Source: Dastarcus helophoroides
Taxonomy: Eukaryota; Arthropoda; Insecta; Coleoptera; Bothrideridae
Direction: 5' to 3'
DNA: 64,000 nt
Assembly: GCA_028583605.1 (NCBI GenBank)
Contig: CM053331.1
Location: 16,662,857 to 16,726,856, forward strand
This document shows, one piece after another, positions 57,623-64,000 of the stretch (within the stretch, counting starts at the first letter, position 1; every line of letters starts with the position of its first letter). The notes below the pieces were generated by a model. That model was given only the letters and a program-made list of their open reading frames with translations, was not told where the DNA came from and did not search any database. A program made the position numbers and the translations under genes.

Positions 57623-57957
57623 TATTATTTTTGACAAATGACCAATCAAATGTTCTGTAATTAAACAGTTAAACCTGCTTAAAATTGAAAATATGTACAA
57701 CCGCAACCATAGACTAGTTTCGGCCTTCCTTGGCCTCATCAGCATGGTAGGGTGGTTGTATACACTTCCAACTTAAAGCCGTTAGTCAGTCGTATAAGTA
57801 TCCAAGAGAGTAAACCTCCATTGGGTGACTTGTAACTGACTTTTAACTGTTTATTACGCAAAACTAGTCTATGGTTGCGGTTGTACATATTTTCAATTTT
57901 AAGCACGTTTAACAGTTTAATTACAGAACATTTGATTGGTCATTTGTCAAAACTAGA
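57623..57957. repeat. Inverted Penelope-like junction, family B
   Basis: Left arm (about 57636-57720: ACCAATCAAATGTTCTGTAA ... AACCATAGACTAGTTT) is inverted at about 57861-57948. The central 140 bp include the 5' half of the ribozyme on the minus strand and a GTAACTGACTTTTAACTGTT segment also present, inverted, at 45075. The palindrome arm stops at AAACTAGT, within ten bases of the predicted ribozyme cleavage site. Confidence 0.75.
57696..57760 (-). ncRNA. Hammerhead ribozyme, family B, complete core
   Basis: Minus strand: outer helix I TACAACC/GGTTGTA, inner helix I ACCATG/TATGGT (with one G-U), internal loops between them, invariant CTGATGA (57742-57736), helix II GGCC/GGCC with loop AAGGAA, invariant GAAA, then the palindrome ACTAGT and a GTC cleavage triplet with the cut expected between 57712 and 57711. 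Helix III can only be one or two base pairs within one molecule but six between two, as described for Penelope-type hammerheads that work as dimers. Such ribozymes sit in the terminal repeats of Penelope-like elements and process their RNA. Confidence 0.8.
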
Positions 57958-58176
57958 TGAAAGTAAAGTCACGCCGAGGACGTTTGTATCTATGGATGTT
58001 GCGATGGAACCCGTGATACAAGCTTTGCCTCATCTACGTGAACTTTGCAGTTGCAGTCTAGTTTTCATTAGATTCTAATGAAATTAGATTTCAATTGCAT
58101 CGTAATAAACTTGTATATATTCGTATATACAAGGCTTATTATCTCAGTATATTATTTTTGTAATTTTTTCAGCAGT

Positions 58177-59273
58177 AAAATAATAATGGAAGATTTCAAA
58201 TTTGATAAATAAACTGCGTAATTTATTTCGACGTCAGAAAATTAACCAAATATTTCATTAAACATATTGATAAATTGATGAAATCAAAATTTGTCCTGCG
58301 AGTTTTAACTTGAAATTTGAAGTTTCGGATAACCCAATGTTTCGGCCGATAGTTTTTATGACCGAAACTGTCCAAAAGCGAAACTTCCATCGATCTCCAA
58401 TAAAAACATAATAATTTAAAGCTAAAATTAATAATAAGAATAACGCAAAAATAAGCAGCACACTGTTACACTTATTTACTAATTGCATATTTAAAGTAAA
58501 TGTGCAACCAAGGAAATTACACTACATGGCCTTTATAACAGCTTAAAAAGTAATTGTACAGTAATATTTCAATCTAGGATGTTATAATTAATGGTATGTG
58601 ATCAAATAATATACAAACAAGGTAATTAGATAACATGCAATCGTATTAGATATAATTTGTCCATTTAAAACAAAAAGATTCTTTTAGTGGCAACTAACCA
58701 GTAGTAAATGAACTATTAAAAAAGTATTTAAAACGCATATGCTGAATATAGTGTTGTAGTTACTTCTTGGGAGCACCCCCACGCAATTTTATTTAGAGCT
58801 CGCTCTTAAAGTTTTGTGATAATTAATAAAAATAAGATACCGCGAACGTCGGATATTAAGGATATTTTTTATCAATACTTCAACTTAGAATTTTTAACGC
58901 TTTGTTCCAAAAGGATTTTAAATAAGAAATTTTGATTTTTATTTTCCGTTTTAATTAAAATTAATTTTAATTAATTAATTTTATTTAAACTTAAAATACC
59001 GCACTTAAGCTTGCAAATCTATTTTTTTGGTTTGTTTTCCACAAATGTCTTATGTTCTTGTTGAATAAATCTTAATATGATTGGAAACCGATTTTTTAAA
59101 TTTTTTGACTGCAACTTCAATTTTATCGATTTCATAGCAAAAATAAGAATATGGTTAGATTCGCAATTAATTATACTTTGTCGTGGTACCACAGTGCAAT
59201 TATGGTACCATTAAAGAAAATGAAGTTATCGGGCAAAAACCATTATTATTAATTCTGTCACGTGCTAAAAGAA
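58177..59273. repeat. Duplicated block, copy 2, uninterrupted
   Basis: See copy 1. This copy runs continuously through AATTAATTTTATTTAAAC at about 58973, so it shows the state without the 600-bp insertion. A third short piece, AAATCTTAATATGATTGGAA and onward, lies at 55496-55538. Confidence 0.85.
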
Positions 59274-59375
59274 TGACATACTCCCTCTTTCGCGTCATTT
59301 GATTTTTATAGCGTTGATATGGTCCATTTGAATTAAATAGAATGAATCATAGCCTGTAGGTTAAAAAATGAGTAT

Positions 59376-59490
59376 GAGTATATCTCTAAAGATGATAGAT
59401 TGGCTATCGAAACGCGTTAGAGCAACCTTTGTTATGTTTTTTAATCTTTCTTGGTTTCAGGAGACAATATTTGTATTTCAATTTTTGAAA
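59376..59490 (+). repeat. Penelope pLTR fragment, decayed hammerhead-like core (family A)
   Basis: CTCTAAAGATGATAGATTGG, CTATCGAAACGCGTTAGAGC and the tail TTTTTTAATCTTTCTTGGTT. The invariant G5 is A. The GAAACGCGTTAGAGC half is intact. Confidence 0.7.
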
Positions 59491-60458
59491 AATGAAATGA
59501 GAGGAGAACATTTTTCGACCCCAAAAAGCACTTATTTTATATCCACTATATTTGGAAAATTATGCGGATCCCAAGAATGTAATAATATACAGGATGTTTC
59601 ACTTAAAAATCAAAAGTTGGCATTAGTTTTAGCGAAAATGGCAGCATAAGGAATGTGATATTAATGTCAAAATTTGAAATTTCTCAGATATAGGGGCTGT
59701 TGCACCCGATTCAAAGAAAAAGTCTTATTTTAATCTCAAAAATACGCTCATAAAATATGTGCATTAAATTTTGAATCATTCTGTATTTAGAGGGTGTTTC
59801 TGAAGATTATCACTTCTTTTTTAAAATTCCGTCTCATTTTTTTTATACTTTGCTTATGCTCGATTTTTTTGTAAAGCCCAAGTTTTTACATATTATTTTG
59901 CGTACCATTTCCATTAATACATTGTTGGTAACTCGGGAATGGGTTTCGAGTTACTTATCAAAATTTCGACATCAATATCATTTTTTTTAGTATCGATTTT
60001 AATCTCGAAAGTTTACTTTGTCAAAAATTGAAGAATATTTTTTTATGTAAATTATTAAGTATTTTTCGAAAGGGCGCAACGCGGCGTCCGTTTTTCTTTT
60101 CAAAATTACGATTAATTTATTTTCAGTTTCCACTTCTTCAGTTCAATTTATTCCTATTTTGAATTTTAAGTTAATCTCATAATTGTTTATTGTTTTCGAA
60201 ATTACGACTTCCATCATAACAACCTAATGCTTTCCACTTATTTATTTATTATTTATTTCTCTCTCAAAATTTCGTGTTCAATATTTTTATTTTTTGAAAT
60301 GGCGAATTTTATCCAAATTCATACTTTAAAATTGGCATTTCTGCTCTTTATTATCATTTGAAACTTTTTTTAATACTTTAGTTTAAAGACTTTGCATTCT
60401 TCTTAGAAACTTTCAACAAATGGTTTTTAGTGGATTAAGAACTCGAAATTTTTTTGTA
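59491..60458. other. Unannotated; partial CAGGRTG-type repeat at 59590-59815
   Basis: TATACAGGATGTTTCACTTA (59588) and AGAGGGTGTTTCTGAAG (about 59790) look like ends of the foldback class but do not form a readable pair. The rest is T-rich. Confidence 0.4.
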
Positions 60459-61976
60459 CAGGGTGAGCGAAACTCGATGTCTCGGCGCTATCATAAGAAA
60501 AAAAAAAACGATATAAGAAATCTCAAATAAGATTCTTACATTGGATTGAATGAATAAGGTCCATTTTTAGTTAAATTTGCATATTTTTCCAGATTTGGAA
60601 ACCAAATTGAATTTTTTTCTCCAGAAATATTCCTATATTTTTACACATTTAAAAATAGTTAATTCTTTTAAACAAATTTTGTAAATAAAAAATTTGGTAT
60701 CTTTTTTTGTTAAAAAGTTATAAGAAAATTTATTGTAAAAAAATGTTTTATTAAAAATTCGCAAATGGTACGATTTAATCAAGCAGTCCTTGGAAACAAA
60801 TCTAGTAAATATTTTCAGGTTTGGAATAACATGTCTCAGAGAGTATTCTCCTGCTCTTCTAGGGTTCTTTTGAAATTCCCCATAAACTAATAAATAATAC
60901 AAGGTGAACAGACACCAAAATATTACGATTGAGCTCAACATGCCTTACACTAATGTGAATGGTTTAAAAGATACAGGGCGTTCAAAGTTTAAATTTTATT
61001 CTGAAATTTCTCAATAATTGAAAAAGTTTAAAATTTAATATTTTAATATAGTAACATCTACACCTTAAAAAAATCATAAAAAAATACATGGAAATTTTTA
61101 AATGCAAATATATAAAAAACCGTTAGCTTTAGACGACTTAAACAAGAGTAACTTTTCTTTATAGAATTGATCGTTTTTTTATATTGTCTACTTGTTTTAA
61201 ATATAACTCAACAGATAAAAAAATATGTTTTAATTTACGTAAATGATTATGTGAAATTAGCGCCCTCTAGGGGCAACATCAATATAAATTCGAAATTCGA
61301 AGTTCTCACACCAAAAAACATAAAATTCCCAAATATTAAATTAATAGCATCAAAACTTTCTCAATTATTAAAAAATTTCAGAACAAAATTTAAACTTTGA
61401 ACACCCTGTATCTCTTAAACCAGTCACATTGGTATAAGGCATATGGAGCTCAATCGTAATATTTTGGTGTCTTGTATCTTCAGTTTAGCGTTCGCCCATT
61501 CTTTCTAATTCAGCCTGTATATCTTTTACGTGAAGATTTTTCAAAGTCAAATGGCAGCAAAAAATGTTTGTTAACCATTAGTTCAACTATTGACAGATTC
61601 CACTATACTTTGATGTTTGATTTATTGCATTTCCAGAGGCTATTTGTTTAAATCGAAGTAGTTAGGGATTTTTGATAGTATTCTTTTTTTTATAACAAAA
61701 TTGCTTATAACTTTTTATCCGAAAAAGATACCAATTTTTTTTCTTTACGAAATTTGTTTAAAAAACTACCTCATTTTAAATATGTAGAAATACAGGTATT
61801 TTTCTTGGAAAAAAGTTCAATGACATCATTTCTTTGGTTTTCAAATCTGCAAAATTATGCAAATTTGACTTAAAATGGACCTTATTCAATTCAATTTAAG
61901 AACCTCTTTGCAGATTTCTTATATAGTTTTTGCTTTTCTTATAATAGAGCTGAGACATCGAGTTTCGCTCACCCTG
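60459..61976. mobile_element. Foldback / long-TIR element, 1.52 kb, TA target duplication
   Basis: Ends CAGGGTGAGCGAAACTCGAT and its exact inverse, flanked by TA on both sides (60457-60458, 61977-61978). Inverted similarity runs nearly to the centre. Examples are AATAAGGTCCATTTT with its inverse near 61875, AAAAAGTTATAAG near 60710 with its inverse near 61710, CACCAAAATATTACGATTGA with its inverse near 61460, and GCGTTCAAAGTTTAAATTTT with its inverse near 61390. Inner CAAGGTG and CAGGGCG motifs divide each arm into modules. The element is the best-kept of its class here; no transposase. Confidence 0.88.
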
Positions 61977-62267
61977 TAAATTTTTGGTTTTCCTTGAAAT
62001 TTTAACTATGTTATCCAAGATTTCGTAAGTAATTTGAAGATTTATTTACATTTACGGTTCCAATTTTGAAAGGAATCCTTATCGCACTCTTGTTTTCATC
62101 CGTTTGTCACAGAGATTTTTCTTAAGAACTAAGTAATAGAGAAATTTGAAATTTGACATAGTGTTAGTTCTTGACGATTCGTGCTAACCAACGACTAGAA
62201 AAAAATTATATTTCAGTGAAGAGTTAATTAAGTACAAAGAAAAACAATGAGGTATCACAGGGGTGGG

Positions 62268-62345
62268 CAAAGTGTCAATCGCGATCGACCGGTCCATTAC
62301 GAACAGTTCGGCAGTCGATGGTAGTCATTTTAAATAATCTACTAA
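62268..62345 (+). repeat. Isolated hAT-type terminus
   Basis: CAGGGGTGGGCAAAGTGTCA then ATCGCGATCGACCGG is the form of many hAT 5' ends. No second end seen within the window. Confidence 0.5.
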
Positions 62346-62354
62346 GTTAATTTC

Positions 62355-63210
62355 AAATCTTTTAATTTAAAATGTATACTAAAAATTTAGCAAACGATAA
62401 AACATTAATCTAAGATTAAACACGTATCTATTCTACACTGACATCAATTTTTATTTACATTGCAAAATGCAGAAATTTTATTTTACAAGTTTATCAAAAT
62501 TGTCAAAAAAAGTCAAAATTTTAAGAAACAATTAAAATTTTGAAAAGGCTTTTGACTGTTAATTTGGATTTCTTTAAAAACTTTCTACTTTTCTCAAGAT
62601 TTTAATTTTCAAAAATTTTATCTTTTAGGCAATTTCAAAGTTTTAAATTTCCACCTGTTTTATAAAAATGTAGACTTTGAAATTTTGACTTAGATTCCAA
62701 ATTCTATCAAAAATTTGATTTGTTTTCAAAACGTTAGGTTTTTAAAATTTCTTTTAAAACTTCGACTTCAAACTTTGGAGTTTTTACCCAAATTTTGACC
62801 TTCTGTAAATTTGGACTTTGCAAAATACTTCTACCCTTTCTTAGTCTTAACTTTTTTAAAAATTTTGACTGATTTTGGAAAATTGGTTTTCTTTGTAAAG
62901 TCAAAATTTCTAGTAATCGACAATTCAAAATTTCTTTGTTTTTCAAAATTTGCATTTTTTCAACATTTCTGTGTTGTTAAAATTTTGCTTCATTGCAAAA
63001 ATGTCGATTCCTCATCAAAACTTTCATTTATTTTGAAAATTTCCACTTTTTTCCGAAATGTTAACTTATTTTTGTAACTTTTATGTTTTAAAAAATTCTA
63101 TTTTTTGTGAAAATTTCGACTTATGAATACTGTAATTTCTTTTAAAAATGTTGACATTTTGGTCATTTAAAAGGTTCCATTTTTAAAATTTCAACTTTTC
63201 TAAATTTTTT
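62355..63210. repeat. AT-rich minisatellite-like field, second copy
   Basis: Contains the sequence duplicated at 56550-57149 plus about 370 extra bp (62758-63130) of the same TTTTGAAAATTTCGAC texture. Frames at 62734-62955 and 62811-63077 are by-products. Confidence 0.75.
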
Positions 63211-63590
63211 CACATTTTGCACTTCTGGGAAATTCAACATTAAAATCTTTCCATTTGCCAAACATCTTTTACTACTCATATCGTCACGAGTTTCGATATT
63301 GTAAATTCAACATTTGTGGAATAAGTTGGAATTTCAGGTATAACCGCAAAAAGGTTAACTTCCCAACTTGCTTAAAATGTAGCCTTTAAATCTTCATTTC
63401 AAGGAAGAAGACAAAAATCTACAATTTATTACATATTACATATTTGTAATAACACTAAAAAACTTAATTTCTTGCAAGCCACAGAAATTCTCAAATATTT
63501 ACAATCTAGTCAATTTACACTTATGAATGAGCACCTTGATCATCTGAACTCACCTTTAATTAAAGCTTTGGATGAGAATTCGGATTAGAC
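63211..63590. other. Unannotated spacer
   Basis: No recognisable features. Confidence 0.4.
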
Positions 63591-63775
63591 GGAATATTCA
63601 TAGGAGTCTGTAATCCATGGAGCTGATTAGCCTAACAACGGCTAAACAAATTAATGGTATAACCGTCGATGATGCAGTAATGCGAAACCTGGTCCGGTGT
63701 TGGCAAATATTTATTGAAACATTGTGGAGTTTTTAATATGTGTTGCTTTTTAATCGTTAATAAAGTTTAATAGTT
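63591..63775 (+). repeat. Left-truncated copy of the 18-kb MITE
   Basis: AACAACGGCTAAACAAATTA, ACCTGGTCCGGTGTTGGCAA and AATAAAGTTTAATAGTTATG match 18210-18350. The left arm is missing or unrecognisable. Confidence 0.75.
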
Positions 63776-63799
63776 ATGAATAGAGAATAGGGTGAATTT

Positions 63800-64000
63800 C
63801 TAGAACACAGTTGAAGATATTTCTATTTTTTTCTTAAAATTTCGGGCAAAAGTTTAGAATTTTCGAATGTTTTCTTCAAACTTTGAAATTGTCAATTTTA
63901 AGCATTAAATTGATTTTTTAAATTTTAACTTTAAAACTAAACACTTTTTATTAAAAAAATAAAAATTACAGGAAGAATTCGAAACAATTTCCAGAAATGT
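63800..64000. repeat. AT-rich minisatellite-like field, cut by window end
   Basis: Same AAATTTCGGG / TTTGAAATTGTC texture as the other fields. Confidence 0.5.

Noticed and set aside
62734..63077. Overlapping frames on both strands
   Set aside because: Same low-complexity field; no domain.
1..64000. CRISPR arrays, bacterial operons, tRNA or rRNA genes
   Set aside because: No regularly spaced identical repeats, no ribosome-binding-site organised genes and no cloverleaf with A and B boxes that I could defend; the content is eukaryotic.

Overview
This window looks like a gene-poor, AT-rich, transposon-packed intergenic stretch of a large insect (or other arthropod) genome. The basis is the mix of element families: Tc1/mariner DD41D, hAT, PIF/Harbinger with a MADF partner, pogo, a Jockey-like LINE and Penelope-like elements with hammerhead ribozymes. 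I found no intact host gene, no rRNA and no tRNA that I could defend. Almost all open frames are relics of mobile elements or chance frames in low-complexity DNA. Species cannot be told from sequence alone.

Layout. 1-2.9 kb: a DD41D mariner transposase relic next to a repeat arm, then a 1.57-kb long-inverted-repeat (foldback) element with a TA target site. 4.06-4.63 kb: a retroposon-like repeat. 6.08-6.20 kb: a 124-bp near-palindrome. 7.92-8.28 kb: an LTR-like block. 8.63-10.46 kb: a complete but dead DD41D mariner with unusually long (about 260-300 bp) terminal inverted repeats, inserted in a (TA)n tract. 10.65-13.5 kb: a decayed satellite with higher-order structure, then a long AT minisatellite-like field. 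14.9-15.5 kb: a Tc1 relic. 18-20.2 kb: MITEs and pogo-like debris. 20.4-24.0 kb: a repetitive coding family split by a complete PIF/Harbinger element whose transposase and MADF genes are antisense and interlocked, an exon of each lying in the intron of the other. 25.6-29.0 kb: a hAT-ended element filled with AT-rich array, then a second foldback. 30.3-32.1 kb: a Jockey-like LINE relic. 32.9-35.8 kb: Penelope-like scars with hammerhead-like ribozymes and an open GIY-YIG endonuclease frame. 37.1-38.4 and 42.8-44.8 kb: two copies of one foldback family, the second interrupted by hAT and LTR debris. 45.1 kb: a second hammerhead family. 46.59-50.40 kb: a full-length dead hAT with TIRs and an 8-bp target duplication, itself carrying another long-TIR element. 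50.66-51.49 kb: an internally deleted DD41D element. 52.2-52.7 kb: a pogo relic. 55.7-59.3 kb: a recent duplication of about 1.1 kb, with a second-family hammerhead ribozyme between the copies. 60.46-61.98 kb: a fourth clear foldback. 62.3-64.0 kb: more array DNA and a repeat of the 18-kb MITE.

Two themes stand out. First, many TA-flanked long-inverted-repeat elements ending in CAGGGTG-like termini share arms with, or contain, DD41D mariner transposase relics, so this transposase group may have moved them. Second, Penelope-like retroelements left at least eight copies of two hammerhead-type ribozyme sequences. One of them (minus strand, 57,696-57,760) keeps a perfect catalytic core and good helices, and several lie at head-to-head inverted junctions. 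All calls come from reading the sequence by eye, without searches.
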